A DNA stretch of 64,000 nucleotides. Origin: Nocardioides furvisabuli. Its GTDB lineage: Bacteria > Actinomycetota > Actinomycetes > Propionibacteriales > Nocardioidaceae. A program made the translations under genes and the position numbers. Position 1 is the stretch's first letter. Each line of letters starts with the position of its first letter. The stretch spans positions 310,001-374,000 of the forward strand of contig NZ_JAIGQB010000002.1 of NCBI RefSeq assembly GCF_021083185.1, in the 5' to 3' direction. Shown here one piece after another: positions 32,138 to 41,091 of this stretch. Below the pieces are notes generated by a model. It was not told the origin of the DNA. It was given only the letters and a program-made list of their open reading frames with translations, and searched no databases.

Positions 32138-33877
32138 GTGCCCAGCTCCCGGCAGTCCCGCTCCAGGCGGTCCAGCGCCCGCCGATCCGGTGCGCGGCGC
32201 GGTGGCACCCGACGGCAGGAGCGGCCGCTGCCGGACGCCGGGCCGGGCGAGCGGCTGTGGGTGCTCGACGTCCCCTACGGGACCCAGGTCGACGGCGCCA
32301 CCTGGCACCCGGCCGTCCGGACCCACCTCTACGTCGGGCGCGCCCTGCCCGCGCACCTCGAGCCCTACGCCCCGGGGCCGTGGACGCTCGGCCGCTTCGT
32401 CGAGAACGCCCTGAACCCCGACCGTCCGGTGCCCGAACCCGAGCCGAGCGACGCGCTCGAGCCCCGCAGGATCCAGTTCGAGGCGGCCGACGCGATCGCC
32501 GAGCGCGCCGCCGCGGGCGGGCGGGGCTTCCTGCTCGCCGACGAGCCGGGCGTGGGCAAGACGATCTCCGCGGTCCTGGGGGCGACCGCGGTGGGCGACC
32601 TCCGCGGGGCGCGGCGGGTGCTCGTCGTGGCCGACCGGCCTGCGGCGATCACGATCGGCCACTGGTGCCGCACGATCACCGCGCTGGGCAGCGGCGGGCT
32701 GGAGTGGGTGGTGACCACGTGGGACCGGCTGGACAAGGTCGTGGACCACATCTGGGACGTGATCATCGCGGACGAGGCCCACGCCCTGCGGCGTACGACG
32801 ACGAAGCGGTGGAAGCTCTGGTCCCGGATCTCCGGGCACGGGACACCGCACGACCGGGCGCCGTTCGTCATCGCCACCACCGCGACACCCGGTCACACGC
32901 CGCTCGAGCTGCCCTACCTCGCCCCGGCGTACGCCCAGGTGCTGGGCGAGCCGGTGAAGGAGTGGACCTCCGCCACCCGGCCGGGCGAGGCGTTCGCCTC
33001 CGCGCTCGAACGCCACGGCATCGGGGTGGAGCGCGGGCGCTACGGCGCCACGTGGACCACTGACCCCGAGCGCCGCGCCGCAGACCTCACGCTCGTGCGC
33101 GGGTGGCTCGCCGAGGAGCGACCCCCGGCGATGCTGCACCGCGCGGCACCGTGGGGACCGGTGCCGATCTCCGGGATGCCGGTGACGCTCACGCCGTCCG
33201 AGCGCACGGCGTACGAGGCGGAGTGGGGCGAGTTCTGCCGCGAGATGGACATCGCCCGACGTGGCCGCAACGTCGCCGGGGGACGGGCCGCGCTGCTGCG
33301 GTTCCGGCAGAAGGCCGGGCTGTTGCGGGTCGACTCGACGGTCGCCTGGATCGCCCAGCAGGTCGAGGCGGAGCGCCAGGTGGCGTGCTCGGTCGAGTTC
33401 GTGGGGACCGCCGCCGACCCGATCGCCGACCGGCTGCGCGACTCCGGCATCGAGGTCGCCACGATCTACGGCCGCGACCGCTTCGACCCGGAGGCCGAAC
33501 GGCTCCGCTTCCAGACCGGCGAGGCGAAGGTCTGCGTCTTCACAGCGGTCGCCTCCATGAGCCTGCACGCCGGCGAGACCCTCGACGACGGACGCCGGGC
33601 GAGCACGGAGCCGCGGGTCGGCGTCTTCCACCAGGCCCGCTTCTCCGGCATCGCCGGCCGGCAGGTGACCGGCCGCACCCACCGCGACCACCAGGTCTCG
33701 CCGTGGCACATCGCCTATGCCGAGGGCACCGTCGAGGAGCAGGTCGGCAAGGTGATGGTGGAGCGGATCGCCGCGGCCTCCGACACCGTGGGCGGCGACA
33801 CGACCGGCCTCGCCGACGTCGCCCAGCTCCTCGGTGCCGACTGGTTGCCGGCCACGACCCTGACCGAGGACGCCTGA
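32138..33877 (+). CDS. SNF2-like DEAH-box helicase/ATPase
   Basis: A 579-residue protein. The first 30 residues are basic (SRRSSARRSGARRGG). Walker A is DEPGVGKTI near residue 135, motif II is IIADEAHALRR near 210, motif III IATTATPGH near 248, and motif VI IAGRQVTGRTHR near 515, consistent with an SNF2-type duplex-DNA translocase. An extra N-terminal domain (VPYGTQVDGATWHPAVRTHLYVG) is characteristic of helicases seen in actinobacteriophages and their hosts. No nuclease domain or methylase lies beside it. The GTG start lacks a clear ribosome-binding site. Confidence 0.8.
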   Translation: MPSSRQSRSRRSSARRSGARRGGTRRQERPLPDAGPGERLWVLDVPYGTQVDGATWHPAVRTHLYVGRALPAHLEPYAPGPWTLGRFVENALNPDRPVPEPEPSDALEPRRIQFEAADAIAERAAAGGRGFLLADEPGVGKTISAVLGATAVGDLRGARRVLVVADRPAAITIGHWCRTITALGSGGLEWVVTTWDRLDKVVDHIWDVIIADEAHALRRTTTKRWKLWSRISGHGTPHDRAPFVIATTATPGHTPLELPYLAPAYAQVLGEPVKEWTSATRPGEAFASALERHGIGVERGRYGATWTTDPERRAADLTLVRGWLAEERPPAMLHRAAPWGPVPISGMPVTLTPSERTAYEAEWGEFCREMDIARRGRNVAGGRAALLRFRQKAGLLRVDSTVAWIAQQVEAERQVACSVEFVGTAADPIADRLRDSGIEVATIYGRDRFDPEAERLRFQTGEAKVCVFTAVASMSLHAGETLDDGRRASTEPRVGVFHQARFSGIAGRQVTGRTHRDHQVSPWHIAYAEGTVEEQVGKVMVERIAAASDTVGGDTTGLADVAQLLGADWLPATTLTEDA

Positions 33878-33992
33878 CCCGGCCCCCGGCCCCCAGCGCG
33901 ACGGCGTACGCCCGGGCCATCCAGCGCTGATGGGTGCGCACGTCGCGACACCAGGCCGGAGGTGGATCGGCCGATCGGCCGGGTGGCGTCGG

Positions 33993-35066
33993 TCAGACCA
34001 CCCGGTGCATCCAGCCGAACGTGTCCTCGGTGCGGCCGAACTGCATGCCCACCAGCGCCTCGCGGATCCGCATCGTCAGCTCGGTGCTCGCCGGTGCGGG
34101 AGTCACGCCCTGCGGCGAGCGGAGCTCACCGACGGGGGTGACGACAGCCGCGGTGCCGCAGGCGAAGACCTCGGTGATCTCGCCCGAGGCGACCCCGTCA
34201 CGCCACTCGTCGAGGGAGAACTTCCGCTCCTCCACGGCGTGGCCCAGCTTGCCTGCGAGCTCGATGATCGAGGCGCGGGTGATGCCCTCGAGGATCGTGC
34301 CGGTCTCGGGGGTGACGACGTGGCCGTCGGCGTGGACGAAGAAGAGGTTCATCCCGCCGAGCTCCTCGATGTAGCGGAACTCCTGGTCGTCGAGGAACAC
34401 CACCTGGTCGCAGCCCTGCTCGATGGCCTCGCGCTGCGCTGCCAGCGACGCGGCGTAGTTGCCACCGGTCTTGGCCGCGCCCATGCCGCCGCGACCCGCG
34501 CGGGTGTAGGTCTCCGAGAGCCAGAGGTTGACCGGCTTGATGCCGCCCTTGAAGTAGGCGCCGGCGGGCGAGGCGATGACCATGAAGGTCACGTGCTGCG
34601 CGGGGCGCACCCCGAGGAAGGTCTCGGAGGCGAACATGAAGGGCCGCAGGTAGAGCGACTTCTCGCCCTCGCTGTCGGGCACCCATCGCTGGTCGGCCGC
34701 CACGAGCGCGTCGACGCACTCCACGAAGTCGTCGACGGGCAGCTCGGGGAAGGCCAGGCGCTGGGAGGAGCGCACCATCCGCGCGGCGTTCTGCTCGGGA
34801 CGGAAGGTCCAGATCGATCCGTCGTCGTGGCGGTAGGCCTTCATGCCCTCGAAGGTCTCCTGGGCGTAGTGCAGCACCGCGGTCGCGGGGTCCAGCGTCA
34901 GGGGGCCGTAGGGCGTGATGCGCGCGTCGTGCCAGCCCTGCTCCGGCGTCCACACACGCGTGAGCATGTGGTCGGTGAAGTGCTGGCCGAAGCCCGGGTT
35001 GGCGAGGATCTCGGCCAGGCGGGCCTCGTCGACGGGCGTGGTGGTCGCGGTGGTGCTGATCTGCAT
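33993..35066 (-). CDS. ilvE: Branched-chain amino-acid aminotransferase
   Basis: Last step of valine, leucine and isoleucine synthesis (357 residues, fold-type IV PLP enzyme). Signatures: HYAQETFEGMKAYR near residue 67, SLYLRPFMFAS, the cofactor lysine in MGAAKTGGNYAASL near 195, and EELGGMNLFFV. The start is the ATG giving MQISTTATT. It lies 14 bases after leuB in one operon and converges with the helicase gene. Confidence 0.95.
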   Translation of the reverse strand: MQISTTATTTPVDEARLAEILANPGFGQHFTDHMLTRVWTPEQGWHDARITPYGPLTLDPATAVLHYAQETFEGMKAYRHDDGSIWTFRPEQNAARMVRSSQRLAFPELPVDDFVECVDALVAADQRWVPDSEGEKSLYLRPFMFASETFLGVRPAQHVTFMVIASPAGAYFKGGIKPVNLWLSETYTRAGRGGMGAAKTGGNYAASLAAQREAIEQGCDQVVFLDDQEFRYIEELGGMNLFFVHADGHVVTPETGTILEGITRASIIELAGKLGHAVEERKFSLDEWRDGVASGEITEVFACGTAAVVTPVGELRSPQGVTPAPASTELTMRIREALVGMQFGRTEDTFGWMHRVV

Positions 35067-35080
35067 GGGGGCAAACCTAC

Positions 35081-36172
35081 TCAGAGTCGGGCGGTGATGG
35101 CGTCCCCGACCTCGCTCGTACGCCGGGTGGTGCCGGGCGCGCGTTTGGAGAGGTCGGCCAGGACGGCGGACTCGATCCGCGCCGCGGCCTCGGGGTGGCC
35201 GAGGTGGTCGAGCAGCAGCGCGCCGGAGAGGATGGCGGCGGTCGGGTCGGCCTTCTGCTGCCCGGCGATGTCGGGGGCCGAGCCGTGGACAGGCTCGAAC
35301 ATCGACGGGGCGGTCCGGTCCGGGTTGACGTTGCCTGAGGCAGCCAGGCCGATGCCACCGGTGATGGCGGCGGCGAGGTCGGTGACGATGTCGCCGAAGA
35401 GGTTGTCGGTGACGATCACGTCGAAGCGGGCGGGGTCGGTGACCATGAAGATCATCGCCGCGTCGATGTGGATGTAGTCGGTCTCCACGCCGGGGTGCTC
35501 CGCGGCGACCGACTGGAAGAGGCGCCACCACAGCGAGCCGGCGTTGGTCAGCACGTTGGTCTTGTGGACCAGGGTCACCTTCTTGCGCGGTCGCTTCTCG
35601 GCGCGGGCGAACGCGTCTCGGACCACCCGCTCGACGCCGTACGCGGTGTTGACCGAGACCTCGGTGGCGATCTCGGCCGGGGTGCCGACGCGCAGGGCAC
35701 CGCCGTTGCCCGTGTAGGGGCCCTCGGTGCCCTCGCGCACGACGACGAAGTCGATCTCGCCACGCCCGAGGACCGAGTCGGCCAGGGGTGAGGCCGAGCC
35801 CGGGAAGAGCCGTGACGGACGGAGGTTGACGTAGTGGTCGAGCTCGAAGCGCAGCTTGAGCAGCAGCCCGCGCTCGAGGATGCCGGGCGGCAGGTTCGGG
35901 TCGTTGGGCTTGCCGCCCACGGCTCCCAGCAGGATCGCGTCGTGCCCGCGGATCTCCGCGAGCACCGAGTCGGGCAGCACCTCGCCGGTGGCGAGGTAGC
36001 GCTCCGCGCCGAGGTCGTAGCGCGTGGACCCGAACGTCACCGGGGAGGCCGCCTCGAGGACCTTGAGGGCCTCGGCGGTCACCTCGGGGCCGATCCCGTC
36101 GCCGGGGATGACGGCGAGGGTCTGGCTCCGGGAGCTCTCGGTGTCGGACACGGTCTGCGGGGCGTCTGGCAT
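35081..36172 (-). CDS. leuB: 3-isopropylmalate dehydrogenase
   Basis: Oxidises 3-isopropylmalate to the leucine 2-oxoacid, and beta-methylmalate to 2-oxobutyrate on the citramalate route. The 363-residue protein has [15 protein letters not shown] near residue 22, [35 protein letters not shown], and [28 protein letters not shown]. The start is the ATG giving MPDAPQTV, ten bases after a small upstream gene. ilvE follows. Confidence 0.95.
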   Translation of the reverse strand: MPDAPQTVSDTESSRSQTLAVIPGDGIGPEVTAEALKVLEAASPVTFGSTRYDLGAERYLATGEVLPDSVLAEIRGHDAILLGAVGGKPNDPNLPPGILERGLLLKLRFELDHYVNLRPSRLFPGSASPLADSVLGRGEIDFVVVREGTEGPYTGNGGALRVGTPAEIATEVSVNTAYGVERVVRDAFARAEKRPRKKVTLVHKTNVLTNAGSLWWRLFQSVAAEHPGVETDYIHIDAAMIFMVTDPARFDVIVTDNLFGDIVTDLAAAITGGIGLAASGNVNPDRTAPSMFEPVHGSAPDIAGQQKADPTAAILSGALLLDHLGHPEAAARIESAVLADLSKRAPGTTRRTSEVGDAITARL

Positions 36173-36182
36173 GCCGCGAACG

Positions 36183-36323
36183 TTAGTTGTCGTCCGGGCG
36201 CATGCCGCCGTTGTCTCGCAGGTCAAGCGCGGTCTGCACGGCGGCCGCGGTGTTCTCGAGGCTGCGGGGGTTCTCGGGGTCGTGGGCCGCCGGGCCCCAG
36301 GCGTCGGGATACAGGTCGTACAT
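36183..36323 (-). CDS. Small conserved-looking protein upstream of leuB
   Basis: A 46-residue protein starting [11 protein letters not shown] and rich in Pro, Asp and Asn ([16 protein letters not shown]). An AGGAG site lies eight bases before the ATG and the stop is ten bases before leuB, so it is very likely translated as the first gene of the leuB-ilvE operon. No runs of Leu, Val or Ile codons occur, so it is not a typical attenuator peptide. No membrane segment. Function unknown. Confidence 0.65.
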   Translation of the reverse strand: MYDLYPDAWGPAAHDPENPRSLENTAAAVQTALDLRDNGGMRPDDN

Positions 36324-36679
36324 GGGTCTCACTCCTGAGTGTCGTGAGCCCGAAGCCACCGACACCGCGGCGGGTGAGGGAGCGGGGGTGCCGCGGGGAT
36401 CGCCCGGACATCCGGCTGCCGGCCGGCAGGAGGGCGGATCACGCGTGACTGGCGGACCCGCCGCAGAGGCGGCGGCTTCGAGCTCGACTGAGTCGAAGAA
36501 GGCCGGGCGGCGGAACCTCGTCAACGCCGAACACCGCGACGAGGTGGCCTTCTGTCAGGCCCCGCCGCGGCGAACGATAAGTACGAAGACGCTCCGCATG
36601 ATGGGACGACTGTACGACCGCCCAGCGGACGCGCGCATCCGCTTTCCGGGAACGTGTCAGATCGTGAGACTCCGGACCG
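36324..36679. other. Intergenic region without recognised gene
   Basis: About 360 bases between the small leuB-leading gene and the methyltransferase gene. Reading frames here have no recognisable protein features and no ribosome-binding sites. It must hold the leuB-operon promoter on the minus strand and the methyltransferase promoter on the plus strand, but no confident -35/-10 pair is visible. Confidence 0.5.
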
Positions 36680-36707
36680 GTCACCGAGACACCCGGCGAT
36701 CGGTGAC
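36680..36707. promoter_or_regulatory. Inverted repeat upstream of the methyltransferase gene
   Basis: GTCACCGA at 36680-36687 and TCGGTGAC at 36700-36707 are perfect 8-bp arms with a 12-base spacer, ending 15 bases before the ATG. The geometry suits a dimeric regulator at the promoter or an mRNA leader hairpin. Confidence 0.45.
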
Positions 36708-36722
36708 AGACTCGGCGACCTC

Positions 36723-37289
36723 ATGTCTGCTCCCCCTGATCTCCCCGACGTCGTCCAGCGCGCCTTCGACGTGTGCCGCCAGGCCGGCTACGTCGCCTTC
36801 TGCCGCAACGAGACCGGCCGGCTGCTGGCCACGCTCGCCGCGACGCGCGGCGGCACGATGGCCGAGTTCGGCACCGGCTGCGGCGTCGGCACCGCATGGC
36901 TGCGCAGCGGCGTACGCAACGGGGCGCGGATCCTGACCGCCGAGCTCGACGAGTCGTTGGCCGGCGCGGCGGCGAAGATCTTCGACGACGACGGATGCGT
37001 CGAGGTGCTCGCGGCCAACTGGAACGTGCTGCGCGACCGCGGGCCCTTCTCGCTGCTCTTCCTCGACTCCGGCTCCCCGTCGGAGGTGGGTGTGGAGTCG
37101 GTGATCGACCTCGTCGAGCCCGGCGGCATCGTCGTGCTCGACGACTTCGCTCCGTGCGAGTCGTGGCCGCCGATCACCTACGGCCGCGTCGACACGCTGC
37201 GCGAGCAGTGGCTCACCGACGACCGCTTCACCGCGGTCGAGGTGATGGTGGCCGCCGACGCCTCGGCCGTGATCGCGACGCGTCGCTGA
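36723..37289 (+). CDS. Putative SAM-dependent O-methyltransferase
   Basis: A 188-residue Rossmann-fold methyltransferase. The SAM loop AEFGTGCGVGTAWLRSG lies near residue 48, followed by an acidic residue in LTAELDESL, FLDSGSP and a late strand GIVVLDDFAP. This is the short type seen in actinobacteria and related to class I O-methyltransferases; the acceptor is unknown. The ATG giving MSAPPDLPD is preferred over a GTG 69 bases upstream. gamma-Glutamyltransferase follows after 29 bases. Confidence 0.78.
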   Translation: MSAPPDLPDVVQRAFDVCRQAGYVAFCRNETGRLLATLAATRGGTMAEFGTGCGVGTAWLRSGVRNGARILTAELDESLAGAAAKIFDDDGCVEVLAANWNVLRDRGPFSLLFLDSGSPSEVGVESVIDLVEPGGIVVLDDFAPCESWPPITYGRVDTLREQWLTDDRFTAVEVMVAADASAVIATRR

Positions 37290-37318
37290 CCCGTCGATGA
37301 CCGCACGATGACCGCCCC

Positions 37319-38848
37319 GTGACCGGACTGGCCGTCGCCGCTCCCAACCCCGCCGCGGCCGACGCCGCCGAGCAGGTCGCCCGGGCCGGGGGCTCCGCCG
37401 TGGACGCCGCGATCGCCGCCGCACTGGTCGCCATGGTCAACGAGGTCGGCCTCGTCTCCCTCAGCTCGGGCGGGTTCGTGGCCGTGCAGCCGGCGGCAGG
37501 AGCGGCGTACACCGTGGACGGGTGGGTCGACCGTCCCGGGATCGGACGCGCGCCCGACGCGGAGCCGTCACGCACCTGGGACGTGACGACGGCCTACGGC
37601 GGCGGGGTGACGATCACCATCGGACCGGGCTCGGTCGCCACGCACGGCTCGCTGGCGGCCTTCGGCGAGGCGCACGCCCGCGACGGACGGCTGCCGTGGC
37701 GTGAGCTCGTGGCACCGGCGCTCGACGTGGCGCGCGGCGGCTTCCGGCTAGGTGCGGCGTCGCGCTACTACCTCGACCACGTCCACGAGACCGTCTTCGG
37801 CTGGGACCGCGCCAGCCACGAGGCGCTGCACGACGAGGACGGCCGGGTGACCGCGGACCGGGTGGTGGTCGCGGACCTCGCCGGCACCCTCGAGCACGTT
37901 TCCGACGCCGGGCCCCGCGCCCTGCACGAGGGGGACCTGGCTGCGCTCCTGGCCGCGGACCTGCAGGCGCGCGGCGGGCTGCTCGGCGCGGCCGACCTGG
38001 CGGCGTACGCCCCGGTCGTGCGCGCGCCACTGACGACCCGCGTCGGAGGCTGGCGCCTCGCCACCACCCCTCCCCCGTCGGTGGGCGGAGTCGTGGTCGC
38101 CTCGATGCTGCGGCTCCTCGACGGACACCCGCTCGCCGGGTGGGACGACGCCGACGTGGCGCACCTCGTGCGGGTGCAGCGCGCGGTGCTGGGCCACCGG
38201 CGCGAGGTGCTCGAGACGGCGTCCGGCCTGGACGCGGCGTCGCGGGCGTGGCTGGACCGAGTCGACGCCGACCACCGCGCGGTGCTGGAGTCGGGGTCGA
38301 CCGCGCACGTGTCGGTCACCGACGCCGAGGGTGCCGCCTGCTCGATCACCGTGTCGTCGGGCTACGGCGCCGGGATGATCGCCGCCGGCACCGGCATCTG
38401 GCTCAACAACTGCCTCGGTGAGCAGGAGCTCAACCCGCCCGGTCGCACGGTGGCGCCCGGGGCGCGGCTGCTGTCGAACATGGCGCCCACCGTCGGTCGG
38501 CACGACGACGGCGCCACCCTGGCCATCGGCTCGCCGGGCGCGGACCGCATCACGACGGCCGTGGTGTCGGCCCTGGCGGGCTTCGTCAACGGAGACCTCG
38601 ACCTCGCGGCCGCCGTCGCGCACCCGCGCGTGCACGTCCACCGGGCCGGCCTGCCCGACGAGGAGGTGCGCGTCGAGCACGAGCCGTCGATGTACTACGG
38701 CGGGGTGGGAGCGGCGCTCACCGGCGCCGACGGGCACCTCGAGGCGGTCGCGGACCCGCGGCGCGACGGCGTGTCCCGGCTCATCAGCTCCTGGCACCCA
38801 CCGTCTCCGAGTCGAGCGGCCGGCAGCTCGACGCCACCATCCGTGTGA
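37319..38848 (+). CDS. Gamma-glutamyltransferase family protein
   Basis: A 509-residue Ntn-hydrolase precursor. The nucleophilic threonine that becomes the small-subunit N-terminus is in GSTAHVSVTDAEGAACSITVS near residue 325; GTGIWLNNCLGE and APGARLLSNMAPTV follow, as in GGT. It would hydrolyse gamma-glutamyl bonds such as those of glutathione-like thiols or other gamma-glutamyl peptides. No signal peptide is present, so it is probably cytoplasmic. It starts with GTG. Confidence 0.85.
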   Translation: MTGLAVAAPNPAAADAAEQVARAGGSAVDAAIAAALVAMVNEVGLVSLSSGGFVAVQPAAGAAYTVDGWVDRPGIGRAPDAEPSRTWDVTTAYGGGVTITIGPGSVATHGSLAAFGEAHARDGRLPWRELVAPALDVARGGFRLGAASRYYLDHVHETVFGWDRASHEALHDEDGRVTADRVVVADLAGTLEHVSDAGPRALHEGDLAALLAADLQARGGLLGAADLAAYAPVVRAPLTTRVGGWRLATTPPPSVGGVVVASMLRLLDGHPLAGWDDADVAHLVRVQRAVLGHRREVLETASGLDAASRAWLDRVDADHRAVLESGSTAHVSVTDAEGAACSITVSSGYGAGMIAAGTGIWLNNCLGEQELNPPGRTVAPGARLLSNMAPTVGRHDDGATLAIGSPGADRITTAVVSALAGFVNGDLDLAAAVAHPRVHVHRAGLPDEEVRVEHEPSMYYGGVGAALTGADGHLEAVADPRRDGVSRLISSWHPPSPSRAAGSSTPPSV

Positions 38849-38957
38849 TGTTTGTTACTCGTTCGGCAGATTTCTTGGACGTCCCGTTCCTAGGGTGTGG
38901 CTGCCCCGGCGGGCAGCACCGGCTGCCTGCTCCCGCGTCACGAAGGAATCCCTCGCC

Positions 38958-39566
38958 ATGAAGTCCCCCGGCCAGAAGACGACCCAGGCCCTCGCCGTCG
39001 TCGCCACCCCCCTCGCCCTCGTCGCGCTCGGCGCGTCCGTCTACCAGGCGTCGTACGCCGCCTTCACCGGCCAGACCCGCAACTCGGGCAACGAGTGGGC
39101 CACCGGCTCGGTGAAGCTCACCGACGACGACAACGGCGCCGCTCGCTTCCGCGTCGCCAACATGCTGCCGGGCGACACCCAGACCAGGTGCATCACCGTC
39201 ACCGCGGACGCCTCGGTCCCGAGCACCGTCAAGGGCTACGCCATCAACCCCGTCACGTCCACCGCGAAGCTCGAGGACCGCGTGAAGGTCACCATCGAGT
39301 CCGGCAACGGAGGCTCGTTCGCCGACTGCACGGGCTTCACCGCCGTGGGTGCGCCCCACGTCAGCGACGCCCCCCTGTCGAGCATCGCGCAGGTCAACAC
39401 CTTCGAGACCGGGTTCGGCGGCTGGGCGGTGCCCACCGGCGTCTCGTCCAAGACCTACCGGATGACCTGGAAGTTCGACACCACCGGCATGAGCCAGGCC
39501 CAGATCGACGCCATGCAGGGGGCCAAGACCGGCATCGACATGCAGTGGGAGATGCAGAGCAACTGA
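38958..39566 (+). CDS. TasA/camelysin-like secreted protein with SipW-type signal peptide
   Basis: A 202-residue exported protein. The signal spans residues 1-36 (ALAVVATPLALVALGASVYQ), with the SipW-dependent pattern SYAAFTGQTRNSGNEWATG at the mature N-terminus. The mature part is a beta-sandwich-like domain with Asn/Thr-rich strands and two cysteines. Relatives form surface fibres or biofilm matrix in Bacillus. AAGGA lies upstream. The next gene, 31 bases away, encodes a matching signal peptidase, which supports cleavage by that enzyme. Confidence 0.82.
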   Translation: MKSPGQKTTQALAVVATPLALVALGASVYQASYAAFTGQTRNSGNEWATGSVKLTDDDNGAARFRVANMLPGDTQTRCITVTADASVPSTVKGYAINPVTSTAKLEDRVKVTIESGNGGSFADCTGFTAVGAPHVSDAPLSSIAQVNTFETGFGGWAVPTGVSSKTYRMTWKFDTTGMSQAQIDAMQGAKTGIDMQWEMQSN

Positions 39567-39597
39567 CAGGCACTGCACCCGTTCCGATGACGTCTCC

Positions 39598-41088
39598 ATG
39601 ACCGCCACCTCCGTCCTCGACGCGGACCTCCGCCGTCCCGCCTCCACGCCCGGGCACACGTCGGAGGTCCGCGACTGGACCCGTCTCGCGGCGGTGCTGC
39701 TGGCCCGCATCTACCGGACCTTCGTCCTCGGGCTGGTGGTCGTCGCGACCGCTCCTGTCGCATTCGGGTGGGGGTCCTACGTCGTGCGCTCCGGGTCGAT
39801 GGAGCCCTCCATCGCGGTCGGCGACGTCGTCGTCGCCAAGCCCTGGACCGAGGACCAGCGCGTCCGGGTCGGGCGGGTCTTCGTCTACGACGCCCCGGCC
39901 GCGACCAGCCCGCACCTGATGGTCCACCGCATCGTCGAGCTCCGCGACGACGGCGACTACACCACCGCGGGCGACGCCAACGAGCTCACCGACGTCGCCC
40001 CGCTCCCGAGCAGGGACATCCGCGCGACCGCCGTGCTCCTGGTCCCCCACGTCGGCCTGCCGGTCACGTGGTTCCAGACCGGCCAGTGGCTCCGGCTCGC
40101 TGCGTGGCTGCTCCTGACGGCGGCAGCGTTCGCGCTCGCCACCCGGAGGCTCGAGGGCGAGCCGCCGCGGTGGCGGCTGCTCCGGCTCGTCCGCGACCGG
40201 TTCTCCCCGCGGCCGCCTCGTGGCGGGCCGTCCGGACCGGGCGGGACCGCGACCGGGCCACCGCCCAGAAACGGCGTACGTCGCTCGCGCACCCCGCTGC
40301 TGGCCGTGGCCTCGCTGGTCGTGGTCGGCACCCTCGCCTCGACCGCCGGCGCCGGCTTCACCGGGCACACCAGGAACAGCGGGTCGGCGTGGACGGCCGG
40401 CTTCTGGACCCAGCCCTACGTCACCGAGGTCCTGAACGACCAGCCGTTCGGCCTCTGGCTGCTCGACGAGACCAGCGGCCAGTACGCCTCGGACCGGTCG
40501 GGCAACGACCGCACCGGGCAGTACTACGGCCACCTCGCCCTCGGCACGCCCGGGGCGCTGCCGCGCAACCCCGGCACCGCGGTGTCCAACGCCGGCGGCC
40601 GCGTGGTCCTCGGCACGCAGCCCGTCGTCGCGCCGTCGGCGTACTCGATCGAGCTGTGGTTCCGCACGACCTCCACCTCGTCGAGCCACCTCGCCGGCTT
40701 CGAGGACGACCGGGACGACAACTGGCGTGGCGCGACCGCGGACCGGATCGTGACCATGACGCCGTCCGGGCACATCACCTTCGGCGCCTGGAAGAACGGG
40801 GGCCTTCCCCTCACCACTGCCGCGTCCTACAACGACGGCGCGTGGCACCACCTGGTCGTCACGAGCACCTCGTCGCGCTTCTCGACGGTCTACGTCGACG
40901 GGGTGCGCGTCGTCAGCGGGACGAGCTCCTACGTCGACACCTACCCGGGGTACTGGCGGGTGGGGCAGGGCAGCACGGGCAACCAGAACGGCTTCACCGC
41001 GTCGTTCACAGGCGACCTCGACAACGTCGCGATCTACCACTCCACGCTCTCCGCCTCGAGGGTCGCGGCGCACTGGGCGGCACGCTAG
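39598..41088 (+). CDS. SipW-like signal peptidase fused to a substrate-like segment and LamG domain
   Basis: A 496-residue protein with three parts. Residues 30-190 are a type I signal peptidase of the ER/SipW kind: one N-terminal helix, the catalytic serine in VVRSGSMEPSIAVGDVV near 66, and a histidine (LMVHRIVEL near 108) where the bacterial enzyme has lysine. A second helix and an Arg/Pro/Gly linker follow. Residues 235-265 form another hydrophobic segment ending STAGAGFTGHTRNSGSAWTAG, like the start of the adjacent TasA-type substrate. The rest is a LamG/concanavalin-like domain (YSIELWFRTTS, DGAWHHLVVT, VYVDGVRV). Confidence 0.85.
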   Translation: MTATSVLDADLRRPASTPGHTSEVRDWTRLAAVLLARIYRTFVLGLVVVATAPVAFGWGSYVVRSGSMEPSIAVGDVVVAKPWTEDQRVRVGRVFVYDAPAATSPHLMVHRIVELRDDGDYTTAGDANELTDVAPLPSRDIRATAVLLVPHVGLPVTWFQTGQWLRLAAWLLLTAAAFALATRRLEGEPPRWRLLRLVRDRFSPRPPRGGPSGPGGTATGPPPRNGVRRSRTPLLAVASLVVVGTLASTAGAGFTGHTRNSGSAWTAGFWTQPYVTEVLNDQPFGLWLLDETSGQYASDRSGNDRTGQYYGHLALGTPGALPRNPGTAVSNAGGRVVLGTQPVVAPSAYSIELWFRTTSTSSSHLAGFEDDRDDNWRGATADRIVTMTPSGHITFGAWKNGGLPLTTAASYNDGAWHHLVVTSTSSRFSTVYVDGVRVVSGTSSYVDTYPGYWRVGQGSTGNQNGFTASFTGDLDNVAIYHSTLSASRVAAHWAAR

Positions 41089-41091
41089 GCC

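Noticed and set aside
36439-36684. Small minus-strand open frame upstream of the methyltransferase gene
   Set aside because: No ribosome-binding site, no domain and composition like other non-coding frames.
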